Counted from the stretch's first letter, positions 8,476 through 17,656 are shown. The stretch is 48,414 nucleotides of DNA from Candidatus Eisenbergiella pullistercoris (GCA_019115665.1 DXDD01000145.1:1-48414); one strand, 5' to 3'. A program made the numbers and translations. The notes: generated from the letters alone by a model not told the origin.

Positions 8476-9536
8476 GCGCGGCCTCCCTTTCTTCCGTAAT
8501 AGGCGCCAAGAAAGCTGTCCTTCGCGCCATAGATCACCGCTCCCAGCACGGGGATCTCCAGCTTCCCGAGCAGATCCAGAAGCCGTCCGGCCATCCTGCC
8601 GCTCCCCTTTCCCCAGGGAAGAAGCAGAAGGACGCCGTTCTGCCGCATCCGCTCCGCCGCCTTCCTGTCAAAGGGCCAGACTTCCCCTTCCGCCGGAATG
8701 GGCAGCAGTCCGTCCAGGTCTGCCTGAGCCTCTGCCGGCTCCGTCCGTCCGAAAGCCGACGCGGCACTGGCCGCGTCCAGGACGGATACGCGCTCCCTGC
8801 CCTTCAGGCAGACGGCCAGTCCGGTTTCCAGCTCCCGGATCAGGCCCAGATCCCGCTTTTCCGTCAGGATCCCGAGCACCGGAAGCCCGTACCGGTTCTC
8901 AAAATCCGCCTCCAGATAAATGGAATCGTCCAGGCAGTAGTAAACCAGCCAACCGAAAAAGCCGGCGGCAGCTCCCAGAAGCAGTCCCAGAAGCGCCGCG
9001 TTCGCCGTCTTTGTCCCCCGGGGAACCCGTTTTGCTTCCTCCAGGAGCCAGCAGTCCATGCCGTCCAGCCCCTCGATGGAATGGCCGAAGCGGTCCAGGC
9101 CGTACACATAGGCCTCCGCGATGGTTTCCGAAAGCGCGGGATCCCGCGTGGTAATGTACAGCGGCATGATCTTCACATCGTTCATCGCTCCGACCGAGAC
9201 GGAAGCCTTCACCTGCTCCTTCGTGATCCCTTCCGGAAGCGCTTCAAGGACGAAGTCCAGCACCTCGTCCGTCTTCATGATCTCGCCCCAGGTATAGGCG
9301 TTGTAATAGTCTTCGATCTGACCATATTTTTCACTGTCGAAATAGATGCGGTACTGAGAAAAAACCTGGTATTCCGGCGGTCCTGCAAGGACCACCGCAG
9401 CCAGCAGATACAGACCGGCCGAGGCGGCCGCGCCGAGAAGCCCTGCGGCGGCGATCAGCCGCAGCCTTCTGAAAAGACAGAGAACAAGGCGCTTTCCGTC
9501 CATGCCCTCCTGCCAGAATCGTTCGTCCTTCCTCAT
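8472..9536 (-). CDS. Wzz/YveK-like chain-length determinant with degenerate BY-kinase-like C-terminus
   Basis: N-terminal TM, extracytoplasmic region (SVSVGAMNDVKIMPLYITTRDPALSETIAEAY), second TM, DDSIYLEADFENRYGLPVLGIL, C-term NGVLLLLPWGKGSGRMAGRLLDLLGKLEIPVLGAVIYG; no Walker A. Confidence 0.75.
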   Translation of the reverse strand: MRKDERFWQEGMDGKRLVLCLFRRLRLIAAAGLLGAAASAGLYLLAAVVLAGPPEYQVFSQYRIYFDSEKYGQIEDYYNAYTWGEIMKTDEVLDFVLEALPEGITKEQVKASVSVGAMNDVKIMPLYITTRDPALSETIAEAYVYGLDRFGHSIEGLDGMDCWLLEEAKRVPRGTKTANAALLGLLLGAAAGFFGWLVYYCLDDSIYLEADFENRYGLPVLGILTEKRDLGLIRELETGLAVCLKGRERVSVLDAASAASAFGRTEPAEAQADLDGLLPIPAEGEVWPFDRKAAERMRQNGVLLLLPWGKGSGRMAGRLLDLLGKLEIPVLGAVIYGAKDSFLGAYYGRKGGRA

Positions 9537-10924
9537 TTATTGTCCTCCTGCGCCTCCTGCTTCATCGCCGTGATCTGCTTCTCATCCACGCCCTCCGTGC
9601 TTTCCGGGCGGAACAGGATCTTCAGCGTCAGGAGCATCAGCTTGATATCCAGCCATACGGAATAGTTCTCAATGTAGGTCAGATCCAGCTTCAGCTTGTC
9701 ATAGGGCGTGGTATTGTACTTTCCATACACCTGGGCATAGCCCGCAAGTCCCGCCTTCACCTTGGTTCGGAAGGCAAACTCCGGCATTTCCTCCAGATAC
9801 TGGGAGATGATCTCCGGCCGTTCCGGTCTGGGGCCGATAAAGCTCATCTCTCCCTTCAGGATATTGAACAGCTGAGGCAGCTCGTCGATGCGCACCGCCC
9901 GGATAAAGCGTCCGATGGGCGTGATCCGGGAATCGTGCTTCGCGGCCAGCCTCGCCACGCCGTCCTTTTCCGCGTCCACCCGCATGCTGCGGAATTTGAG
10001 GATGGCAAATTCCCTGCCGCCCCTGGTGCATCGGATCTGCTTATACAGCACCGGGCCGCCGTCGTAAAGCCGGATGGCGATGGCGGTTACAAGCATGAAC
10101 GGGGAAGCGATGACCAGAAGGATCAGGGAGCAGACGATATCGATGCAGCGCTTGACGATCCGCTGCTCCACCGTCAGCGCGTTTTCCCGGGTGAGCAGGA
10201 TGGGCGTATCGAACAGGTGAAGCTGTTCCGAGCCCTTGATGATCACATCCGGGATCTTCGGCATCAGATAGATGCGGATGGAGCGGCTGTAGCAGTATTT
10301 CAGCAGCTTGTTGCGCACCGCCGTGGGGATGTCCCACAGCACCACGCCGCCGTAGCCCTTTTCCATTTCGTTAAAAAGCGCCTCTGCCCCTTCCTCCAGG
10401 CCCATGCACTTTACGATATCGTACTTGTCCTTCCTGCTGGCAAATTTATGCAGGATATCGTCGATGGAACGCTCCCCGTGGATCAGCAGCAGCCTTCTGG
10501 GCGGAAAGATCCTGCGGTAAACCCGGTTGGCCAGAAAGATCCAGACAGCGGACCAGACCAGCTGCAGCCCCATCATTTCCAGAAACGGCGCGGCCGGGAT
10601 CAGCCAGCCGTGGATCAGGGCCAGCTGAAAGTAGGACATGACATTGACACAGATCAGAGAAAAAATCTGCGACAGGAACGTTTCCATCGGTTTCAGATAG
10701 CCGATCCTGAGCCCGCCGTACAGATTGGAAAACAAAAACAGGAGCACCGCATAGATCAGCAGGATCAGAATATGTCCGTTGAAATACAGCTTGATATCAT
10801 AGATCAGGATATAAGGATAATAGAATCCAAACCATTTCCAGGCGTAAAAGCCTACCATGGCAATCATCCCAACAGCGGATATCAGCAGGATCAGCAGTCT
10901 TTTTGCGGTTTCCCTGTCGTTCAT
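9533..10924 (-). CDS. Polyprenyl glycosylphosphotransferase (EPS priming sugar transferase)
   Basis: KRCIDIVCSLILLVIASPFMLVTAIAIRLYDGGPVLYKQIRCTRGGREFAILKFRSM...GRFIRAVRIDELPQLFNILKGEMSFIGPRPERPE. Confidence 0.95.
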   Translation of the reverse strand: MNDRETAKRLLILLISAVGMIAMVGFYAWKWFGFYYPYILIYDIKLYFNGHILILLIYAVLLFLFSNLYGGLRIGYLKPMETFLSQIFSLICVNVMSYFQLALIHGWLIPAAPFLEMMGLQLVWSAVWIFLANRVYRRIFPPRRLLLIHGERSIDDILHKFASRKDKYDIVKCMGLEEGAEALFNEMEKGYGGVVLWDIPTAVRNKLLKYCYSRSIRIYLMPKIPDVIIKGSEQLHLFDTPILLTRENALTVEQRIVKRCIDIVCSLILLVIASPFMLVTAIAIRLYDGGPVLYKQIRCTRGGREFAILKFRSMRVDAEKDGVARLAAKHDSRITPIGRFIRAVRIDELPQLFNILKGEMSFIGPRPERPEIISQYLEEMPEFAFRTKVKAGLAGYAQVYGKYNTTPYDKLKLDLTYIENYSVWLDIKLMLLTLKILFRPESTEGVDEKQITAMKQEAQEDNK

Positions 10925-10974
10925 AGCTCCTCACATTCCGCCGCGTCCGCGGCATCGTTTTTTCTTCCTTCTGT

Positions 10975-11003
10975 AGTTTACCACACCGGCCGGTATCGGA
11001 CAA
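10975..11003 (-). promoter_or_regulatory. Candidate promoter of the EPS operon starting at 10924
   Basis: Minus strand TTGTCC - 17 bp - TAAACT, about 50 bp upstream of the start codon. Confidence 0.5.
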
Positions 11004-11045
11004 GAGCCGCCATTCCGGGCCGGCCCGGCCTGGATCCGCCCGGGG

Positions 11046-11798
11046 TTAGATCCGTCTCGCCGTCGCCCGCAGGGCCCAGAAGAACAGATAGTACGCGCTT
11101 GCCGCCGCGGAGAGCCTCTCCTGATCCCGGTACAGCCTCCAGATGCGCCGCACCGCCTCCGCCTTATTGGAGGAAAGGGAATTCTTCGGCCGCCGGTAGA
11201 CGGCCAGATTCTCATTCAGTCCGTGGGCCGTATAGCCCGCCCGCAGAATCCTCCACCAGGTCGCCGTATCCTCGCTCTTCACATCCGGCATGAGGATCAG
11301 CCTCCGGTCGATCTTTTCCAGATCGAACATCACCGTCGTGGTAAAGATCACCGTACGGGAGAGGGCCTCCCGGTAGGAAAGTGTCCGCGGCACGCGGACA
11401 ATCTTTCCGTTTCCTACCGCGTTTTCATCTCCGAACTCATATGCGGTAAAAGCAAAAGCAGCCTGCCTTTCCTTCAGAAAGGCAAGCTCTTTCTCCAGCT
11501 TTGTTTTTTTCCACAGATCGTCGGAATCCAGAAAGGCCAGATACCTTCCTTCCGCCAGGCGGATCCCTTCGTTGCGCGTCCGCGCCGCGCCGACATTTTC
11601 CGACAGCCGCACCGGACGGATGCGGCTGTCCGCGCGGGCCGCAGCCTGAAGCATGCGGAAGCTTTCATCCGAAGAGCAGTCGTCCACGGCGATCAGCTCC
11701 CAGTCCTGATAGGTCTGTTCCTGTACGGATGCGACCGTCTGCGTAAGCCAGGCCGCCGCATTGAACACAGGCATCACGATACTGATCCGTTCATTCAT
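11046..11798 (-). CDS. Glycosyltransferase family 2
   Basis: ISIVMPVFNAAAWLTQTVASVQEQTYQDWELIAVDDCSSDES...YLAFLDSDDLW. Confidence 0.92.
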   Translation of the reverse strand: MNERISIVMPVFNAAAWLTQTVASVQEQTYQDWELIAVDDCSSDESFRMLQAAARADSRIRPVRLSENVGAARTRNEGIRLAEGRYLAFLDSDDLWKKTKLEKELAFLKERQAAFAFTAYEFGDENAVGNGKIVRVPRTLSYREALSRTVIFTTTVMFDLEKIDRRLILMPDVKSEDTATWWRILRAGYTAHGLNENLAVYRRPKNSLSSNKAEAVRRIWRLYRDQERLSAAASAYYLFFWALRATARRI

Positions 11799-11806
11799 AG
11801 TATTTC

Positions 11807-12736
11807 TCAGATTTCTTCCTTTATCAGATAAATGGGCCTCTTTTTCACTTCCATATAGGTCTTGGACAGGTACTGCCCCACAATGCCGAGACAGAACAGC
11901 TGCACGCCGCTCACCATGCAGATGATGCAGGTCATGGAGGGCCAGCCGCCCACCGGATCCCCGAACAGCAGCGTTTTGATGATGATGACGAAGATCATCA
12001 GAAACGCGATGATGCAGAACAAAACGCCCATGACGGAGGCGAGGGCCAGCGGAGCCGTGGAGAAGGCGGTGATCCCGTCAATGGCATACAGGAACAGCTT
12101 CCAGAAGGACCATTTCGTCTCCCCGTGCACACGTTCAATATTCTCATATTCCATCCATTTGGTTTTAAAGCCGACCCAGCCGAAGATTCCCTTGGTAAAG
12201 CGGTTGTATTCCGTCATCTTCAGAATGGAATCCACCACCTGTCTGCTCATGAGCCGGTAATCCCTGGCTCCGTCCACAATCTCCGTTTTGGAGATGTGGT
12301 TGATCAGCCTGTAAAACATGCGGGCAAAGAGCGACCGGATGGGCGGCTCTCCCTTTCTGGAGACTCTTCTGGTGGCAACGGAATCATAGCCCTCATGGAT
12401 GTAGGAAAACATCTCCGGAAGCAGGGCGGGCGGGTCCTGCAGATCCGCGTCCATCATCACCACATAGTCTCCCTTCGACTTTTCCAGCCCGGCGTAAATG
12501 GCCGCTTCCTTTCCGAAATTCCGGGAAAAGGAAACCAGACGCACGCCCGCGTCCTTTTCCCGCAGCTTCTTCACCTCGGCGACGGTTCCGTCCCTCGACC
12601 CGTCGTCGATGTACAGGATCTCCACCTCCAGCCCTTCCTTTTCAAAAAAAGGCCGGTTCTTCATCAGCTCCTCATAAAAGCAGGCGACATTTTCCTCCTC
12701 ATTGTAGCAGGGGACAATGACACTCAGCAGACTCAT
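11807..12736 (-). CDS. Glycosyltransferase family 2, DPM1/GtrB-like with C-terminal TMs
   Basis: MSLLSVIVPCYNEEENVACFYEEL...DADLQDPPALLPEM...YRLMSRQVVDSIL; start placed at MSLLSV because the longer ORF runs through a repeat/hairpin spacer. Confidence 0.92.
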   Translation of the reverse strand: MSLLSVIVPCYNEEENVACFYEELMKNRPFFEKEGLEVEILYIDDGSRDGTVAEVKKLREKDAGVRLVSFSRNFGKEAAIYAGLEKSKGDYVVMMDADLQDPPALLPEMFSYIHEGYDSVATRRVSRKGEPPIRSLFARMFYRLINHISKTEIVDGARDYRLMSRQVVDSILKMTEYNRFTKGIFGWVGFKTKWMEYENIERVHGETKWSFWKLFLYAIDGITAFSTAPLALASVMGVLFCIIAFLMIFVIIIKTLLFGDPVGGWPSMTCIICMVSGVQLFCLGIVGQYLSKTYMEVKKRPIYLIKEEI

Positions 12737-12740
12737 CTGT

Positions 12741-12861
12741 TCCTCTTTCCCGCGGCCTTTGGCCGCATTTTCATGCGAAGAATTGCCTGCGCAATTCTTC
12801 CAGGAAATCGGCAAAGCCGATTTCCGCTCCTCTTTCCCGCGGCCTTTGGCCGCATTTTCAT
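12741..12861. repeat. Four-hairpin spacer flanked by 34-bp direct repeats (12741-12774 and 12828-12861)
   Basis: TCCTCTTTCCCGCGGCCTTTGGCCGCATTTTCAT appears twice. Hairpins: GCGGCC-TTT-GGCCGC (12752-12766), GAAGAATTGC-CTGC-GCAATTCTTC (12777-12800), GGAAATCGGC-AAA-GCCGATTTCC (12803-12825), GCGGCC-TTT-GGCCGC (12839-12853). Confidence 0.95.
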
Positions 12862-12905
12862 TCATGCAAAGAACGGCGCAGACCGTGTGCGCCCGTCTGA
12901 CCTCT

Positions 12906-13283
12906 TCAGGAAACGGACAGATCCAGCCGGACCCGGTCCGCTATCCTCGCGATATATTCGCTGTTGGTCGGCCGGGGCACGCCCGAAGCGCTGCTGTAGC
13001 CGAACAGCTCCTCGAATACCGCCGGATTCCCTCTCTCCCAGGAAACCTCGATCGCGTTGCGGATCGCGCGTTCCACCCGCTGGATATTGGTGTGCGCGCG
13101 TTTGGCGATCCCCGGATACAGCAGCTTGGTCACGCTTCCCACAAGCTCCATGTCCCGGGCCGTCAGCACGATGGCCTCGCGAAGGTAATAATACCCTCTC
13201 AGATGGGCGGGAACTCCCAGCTCCAGCATCAGAGCGGACACATAGCGTTCCATCTGCGTTTCCGTTGCTTCTATGGTGATCAT
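12906..13283 (-). CDS. Stand-alone Spo0A C-terminal DNA-binding domain protein (no receiver domain)
   Basis: LELGVPAHLRGYYYLREAIVLTARDMELVGSVTKLLYPGIAKRAHTNIQRVERAIRNAIEVSWERGN...LFGYSSASGVPRPTNSEYIARIADRVRLDL resembles the Spo0A effector domain; 125 aa total. Confidence 0.92.
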   Translation of the reverse strand: MITIEATETQMERYVSALMLELGVPAHLRGYYYLREAIVLTARDMELVGSVTKLLYPGIAKRAHTNIQRVERAIRNAIEVSWERGNPAVFEELFGYSSASGVPRPTNSEYIARIADRVRLDLSVS

Positions 13284-13370
13284 CTTCTGCTTCCTCCTGC
13301 GTTTTGATTCCGGAAATTCTTTCCAGAATCTATCTTACCATGTCCGCAGGGAAAAGCAGAACCGGAATCC

Positions 13371-13386
13371 GTCGAGAAATTTCGAC
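13371..13386. promoter_or_regulatory. Palindrome resembling paired Spo0A boxes
   Basis: GTCGA-GAAATT-TCGAC; minus strand GGTCGAAA resembles the 0A box TGTCGAA (6/7). Confidence 0.4.
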
Positions 13387-13439
13387 CGGAAACGCCAGGG
13401 ATACGCCTCTTTTCCGTACAGGCGTCCCCGCCGCCGGCG

Positions 13440-14501
13440 TCACAGATAGGCGTCTTCGCCCTTTTCCGCCAGCGTCTCCACGATCTCCTTCACCCGCTGC
13501 GCCTCAGACGCAGGGCAGACCAGAACCGACTTCCCGGCCTGTACGATGATCAGATCCCGCACTCCCACCGCCGCGATCAGCCTGTCTACAGAATACGCGG
13601 TACAGCCCCGGCTGTCAAGAAGCAGCGTCTTTCCCACGGCGATGTTGCCGTTCTCATCCCTTTCCTTCAGGGCGTCGAAGGCGTCCCAGCCCCCCACGTC
13701 GCTCCAGCCGAAATCTCCCGGGATCATCAGCACATGATCCGCTCTTTCCATAATACCATAATCCACGGAGATTTTGGGAATCTCAGGATAAATTTCCCAT
13801 AAAATCTCTTCCTCCCGTTCTGTCCCGAAGCCCTCCGCCAGCCTTTCCAGACAGGCGTAGATATCGGGAAGCAGCCTTTTAAACCAGGAAAGGATGGTAG
13901 AGGCGCGCCAGATGAACATGCCGCTGTTCCAGGCATAGCCCTCGGCCAGATACCGCTTCGCCGTTTCCTCATCCGGCTTTTCCACAAATTCTTCCACCCT
14001 GTGCCAGGGCTTTCCCTCCACTGCCGCATTTCTGATATATCCGTAGCCCGTGGACGGGAAGGTCGGACGGATTCCGATGGTGACAAGCGCGTCCGTTTCC
14101 TCCGCCGCCGAAACAGCCTGCCGCAGGGTCTGCCGGAATCCTTCTTCGTCGCGGATATAGGGATCGGAAGGGACCACGCACATGATGCCGTCCCCGTATT
14201 TTTTCAGGATGGTCATCGCCGCGTATCCGATGCAGGCCGCCGTATTTCTTGCCGCAGGCTCTCTGAGGATATGATCCTCCGCAACCCGTCCCGCAGTCTG
14301 GGAAAGCATCTCCTGCGCCTGGGCCGCGTTCGTGACGATGAAGGTTTCCCGCGCCACGCCGGCCAGCCGGTCCAGGGCCTCGTTCACCAGCGTCTCCTTC
14401 CCCGAAAGATTCAGAAACTGCTTGGGCTTTTTCCTGGTAGAAAGCGGCCACAGCCTGGTCCCGCCTCCTCCTGCCATTACCACACCATATACGTTCATCA
14501 T
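13440..14501 (-). CDS. manC: Mannose-1-phosphate guanylyltransferase
   Basis: MMNVYGVVMAGGGGTRLWPLSTRKKPKQFLNLSGKETLVNEALDRL...VEEFVEKPDEETAKRYLAEGYAWNSGMFIW. Confidence 0.95.
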   Translation of the reverse strand: MMNVYGVVMAGGGGTRLWPLSTRKKPKQFLNLSGKETLVNEALDRLAGVARETFIVTNAAQAQEMLSQTAGRVAEDHILREPAARNTAACIGYAAMTILKKYGDGIMCVVPSDPYIRDEEGFRQTLRQAVSAAEETDALVTIGIRPTFPSTGYGYIRNAAVEGKPWHRVEEFVEKPDEETAKRYLAEGYAWNSGMFIWRASTILSWFKRLLPDIYACLERLAEGFGTEREEEILWEIYPEIPKISVDYGIMERADHVLMIPGDFGWSDVGGWDAFDALKERDENGNIAVGKTLLLDSRGCTAYSVDRLIAAVGVRDLIIVQAGKSVLVCPASEAQRVKEIVETLAEKGEDAYL

Positions 14502-14554
14502 GATCCCGCCTTTCCTTTCCAATTTGATTTGTTCCTGCCGTGTTTCTGTCCGGA

Positions 14555-16315
14555 TCAGCCGTCCGACGGCCGGAAGCCCGCGCGCAGGTTCCCCTTCTCC
14601 CGAAGCTCGATGTCCTGCACCCGGGGAGCGGAAGGGAACTTGTCATAGCCGATCTTCCCGCCGTCCGCGGGGACATAAACCGTGATCCCGTCCAGCTCCC
14701 AGGCCACCGCCTCATATTCTCCGTAGCCCTGCTGTCTGACATAATACGGCTGCCCCGCTGAGGAGCGCACCGCCGCGGAAAGATCCGCCGCCTTGTACAG
14801 CAGGAAAACGCCCGCGCACAGCAGGAAAACGCTCCTGGCCGCTCCGGTCCCGCGTTCTCTGCCTCCTCCGGCCGTTCCGCCCATCCGCGCGTTCCGCATT
14901 CCGGCCTTTTCTCCGCCGGACGCTGTCAGGAAGCAGAACCAGAAACCCGCGGTTCCCGCCGGAAGGGCGATCACATAAGCGTAGCCGTAACGAACAAGAG
15001 GCGCGGAGAACTGCCAGAACAGGTAGCCGATGAGAAGGACCGCGCCGTACAGAAGCCAGTCCCGGCCCAAAAAGCTGCTTCCTTTCCTTCTCCGTTTCCA
15101 TGCCCCTGCGGCGCAGATAACCAGCGATGCCGCGTCCGCCGCGGCGCACAGGACGCAGGAGACAATCCACAGCTTTTCCATGCCGCGCAGCCGCGAAAAC
15201 CAGTTCCCTGCCCATCCGGCAAACGGCGTGTCATACAGATTCACATCGTACAGCCCTCTGGCGAAGACCTGGATCTCTTTGGCGTCCGAATCCGCATACC
15301 CCTTCTCCATCTTCCAGTCCACAGAAAACAGATCCACGAAGGTAAACGGATAAAACAGCCAGCCGGAGATCAGCACGCCCCGGATCATCCAGGGCAGACA
15401 GATCAAAAGCCCCAGCCCGAGATACAGGCCGATCTGCCTCCATTTTTTCCCGGCCAGCAGCATCGCCGCCGGCTTCAGCGCCAGCGCAAGAAGCACCGCC
15501 GCCGAAAGCTTCACGGTCACCGTAAAGACCAGAAGCAGGGACAGCAGCGCGTAGGGCGCAGCGTTTTTTTCGCCCGCCTCCAGTTCGTCCAGCCAGGCGG
15601 TCAGCACATAAAATACCAGCAGCATGGCGAAATAATCCGTGGCCGGGGAAACGATCTCCCCGAAGAGGACCGTCAGATAATAAACCGCTCCCAGCCGCAT
15701 GAAATCCGAGATCCGGACCCGTCTTCCCGTCCCCAGCGTCAGAAGCCCGCAGACGCACTGGATGGCGACGGCCAGAGCCAAAAAGCCCTGCGCCGCATGC
15801 ACGGGCTGGCCGAACAGCCATTTCATGGAAAAAAGGGCGCAGAGCGCGAAGGCCGCGCTGTTATAGGCAAATCTGCTGTGCAGGTTTCCCAGCCCCGGCG
15901 CCACGCCGTATTCCTCGATCCAGCGGATCGCCTGCGCATGGTACAGATCCGTATCCACATGCAGAAAGCCCCGGGACGTGCCGTATGCCAGAAGCAGCGT
16001 CAGAGCGGCCAGGAGCAGGAGCTTCGGCCGGGACAGTTCTTTCCGCCGCAGCCTCCAGAACTCCGCCAGCCTTTTTCGCAGGAGAACCGCCGATAAAACG
16101 CAGAAAAGGGCAAGAAGCAGATTCGCCCCCGCCCCCACGCCGCCGAACAGGCTGAAAACCTGCGCGTATCCCGTAAGCGCCGCCAGCCCGGCCATCCATA
16201 CGCCGGTTACTCTCTTCGGCCGGTATCCCAGCCTTTCAAAAGGCGCAAGGAAGACAAAGCCCGTCAGGAAAGCCGTTATTGAAAGCCAGCACCAGTTCAG
16301 CAGCACATAAAGCAT
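14555..16315 (-). CDS. Large polytopic membrane protein (possibly LIC_10190-like), EPS-associated
   Basis: Many TM segments; RGFLHVDTDLYHAQAIRWIEEYGVAPGLGNLHSRFAYNSAAF; good RBS (GGAGG) before MLYVLLNWCW. Confidence 0.7.
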   Translation of the reverse strand: MLYVLLNWCWLSITAFLTGFVFLAPFERLGYRPKRVTGVWMAGLAALTGYAQVFSLFGGVGAGANLLLALFCVLSAVLLRKRLAEFWRLRRKELSRPKLLLLAALTLLLAYGTSRGFLHVDTDLYHAQAIRWIEEYGVAPGLGNLHSRFAYNSAAFALCALFSMKWLFGQPVHAAQGFLALAVAIQCVCGLLTLGTGRRVRISDFMRLGAVYYLTVLFGEIVSPATDYFAMLLVFYVLTAWLDELEAGEKNAAPYALLSLLLVFTVTVKLSAAVLLALALKPAAMLLAGKKWRQIGLYLGLGLLICLPWMIRGVLISGWLFYPFTFVDLFSVDWKMEKGYADSDAKEIQVFARGLYDVNLYDTPFAGWAGNWFSRLRGMEKLWIVSCVLCAAADAASLVICAAGAWKRRRKGSSFLGRDWLLYGAVLLIGYLFWQFSAPLVRYGYAYVIALPAGTAGFWFCFLTASGGEKAGMRNARMGGTAGGGRERGTGAARSVFLLCAGVFLLYKAADLSAAVRSSAGQPYYVRQQGYGEYEAVAWELDGITVYVPADGGKIGYDKFPSAPRVQDIELREKGNLRAGFRPSDG

Positions 16316-16386
16316 GTTCCGTTTTTTCCTCCGCGCCGAAGCGCCCGGCGCTGCGGGCATGCAGCGCTCCGGCGGTCCTTCGGCAG

Positions 16387-17457
16387 TTACTTCCGATTTC
16401 TGTTCTTATATTCCTCGCAGCTCATTCCGGCCACCGCCTTCATGTCCGCGTTCATCATCATGGCCACAAGGCCCCTGAAGTCCACCCTGCGCTTCCAGCC
16501 AAGCTCCCGCTCCGCCTTTTCGCAGTTGCCCCAGAGGAATTCCACCTCCGCAGGGCGGTAGAACTCCGGATTCACATCCACCAGAAGACGCCCCGTATCG
16601 GAATCGTAGCCCTTTTCCCATACGCCCTCGCCTTCCCAGCGGACGGTGATCCCCACCTCGGCGAAAGCGGCCTCCACGAATTCCCGCACCGTGTGCGTCT
16701 CGTTGGTGGCGAGCACATAATCTCCGGGCTTCTCATGCTGCAGCATCAGCCACATGCCTTCCACATAATCTCCCGCGAAGCCCCAGTCTCTCTTGGCGTT
16801 CATGTTGCCCAGAGAAAGCTTTTCCTGTCTGCCCGCCAGAATATTCGCGATGGCCAGGGTGATCTTTCTGGTCACGAAATTCTCGCCTCTTCTGGGAGAC
16901 TCATGATTGAACAGGATCCCGTTGCAGGCGAACATGTTATAGGATTCCCGGTAATTTACGGTGATCCAGTAGGAATACAGCTTCGCCACACCGTAAGGGC
17001 TCTTGGGATAGAAGGGCGTCTTCTCGCTCTGAGGCGCGGTCTCCGGCAGTCCGCCGAACAGCTCGGAGGTGGACGCCTGATAGAAACGGCAGGGACCGCC
17101 GTTGATGCGGATCGCCTCCAGCAGCTTGAGGGTGCTGATGCCCGTAGCGTCCGCCGTATATTCCGGCACCTCGAAGGAAATTCCCACATGGGACTGAGCC
17201 GCCAGGTTATAAACCTCCGTCGGCTTGATCTCCGCCATCAGCCGCATCAGGCCGCTGGAATCCGTGGTATCCGCGTAGTGCAGGAAAAACTTGACATTAT
17301 TATAGGGGGAATGGAGCAGATGGTCAATCCTTGCCGTCACGGAAATGCTGTGCCGTCTTACAAGACCGTGCACCTCGTATCCCTTTTCCAGAAGAAATTC
17401 CGCAAGATAGGAACCGTCCTGTCCGTTTACGCCTGTTATCAGAGCCACATTTTTCAT
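16387..17457 (-). CDS. gmd: GDP-mannose 4,6-dehydratase
   Basis: [35 protein letters not shown]...[35 protein letters not shown]...[11 protein letters not shown]...[16 protein letters not shown]. Confidence 0.96.
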   Translation of the reverse strand: MKNVALITGVNGQDGSYLAEFLLEKGYEVHGLVRRHSISVTARIDHLLHSPYNNVKFFLHYADTTDSSGLMRLMAEIKPTEVYNLAAQSHVGISFEVPEYTADATGISTLKLLEAIRINGGPCRFYQASTSELFGGLPETAPQSEKTPFYPKSPYGVAKLYSYWITVNYRESYNMFACNGILFNHESPRRGENFVTRKITLAIANILAGRQEKLSLGNMNAKRDWGFAGDYVEGMWLMLQHEKPGDYVLATNETHTVREFVEAAFAEVGITVRWEGEGVWEKGYDSDTGRLLVDVNPEFYRPAEVEFLWGNCEKAERELGWKRRVDFRGLVAMMMNADMKAVAGMSCEEYKNRNRK

Positions 17458-17509
17458 ATTTTTTATTCTCCTTTCCGAAGCATTTCTCTCTGCCGTTAAG
17501 CCATTGCCC

Positions 17510-17538
17510 ACTATATCATGCCGGATTCCTGCTGACAA
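17510..17538 (-). promoter_or_regulatory. Candidate gmd promoter
   Basis: Minus strand TTGTCA - 17 bp - TATAGT. Confidence 0.6.
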
Positions 17539-17568
17539 TTTATTATATTGCCGACAAATGGGAATATA

Positions 17569-17597
17569 TTGCTATCAGTCTCCTTTTGCAGTATAAT
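17569..17597 (+). promoter_or_regulatory. Candidate promoter of the AraC-family gene (divergent from gmd)
   Basis: TTGCTA - 17 bp - TATAAT. Confidence 0.65.
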
Positions 17598-17656
17598 AGA
17601 AAAAACCGTGCAGAAAGCGGGAAAATGCACGCCCCTTTTCTGCGGAAAGGAACCGG

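Noticed and set aside
11015-11028. 14-bp perfect palindrome CCGGGCCGGCCCGG
   Set aside because: Composition-driven in a GC-rich spacer; no loop, no T-run, no second copy noticed.
12741-12861. Possible CRISPR array or IS terminal repeats
   Set aside because: Only two direct-repeat copies with hairpins between, no transposase ORF, and no uniform spacers.
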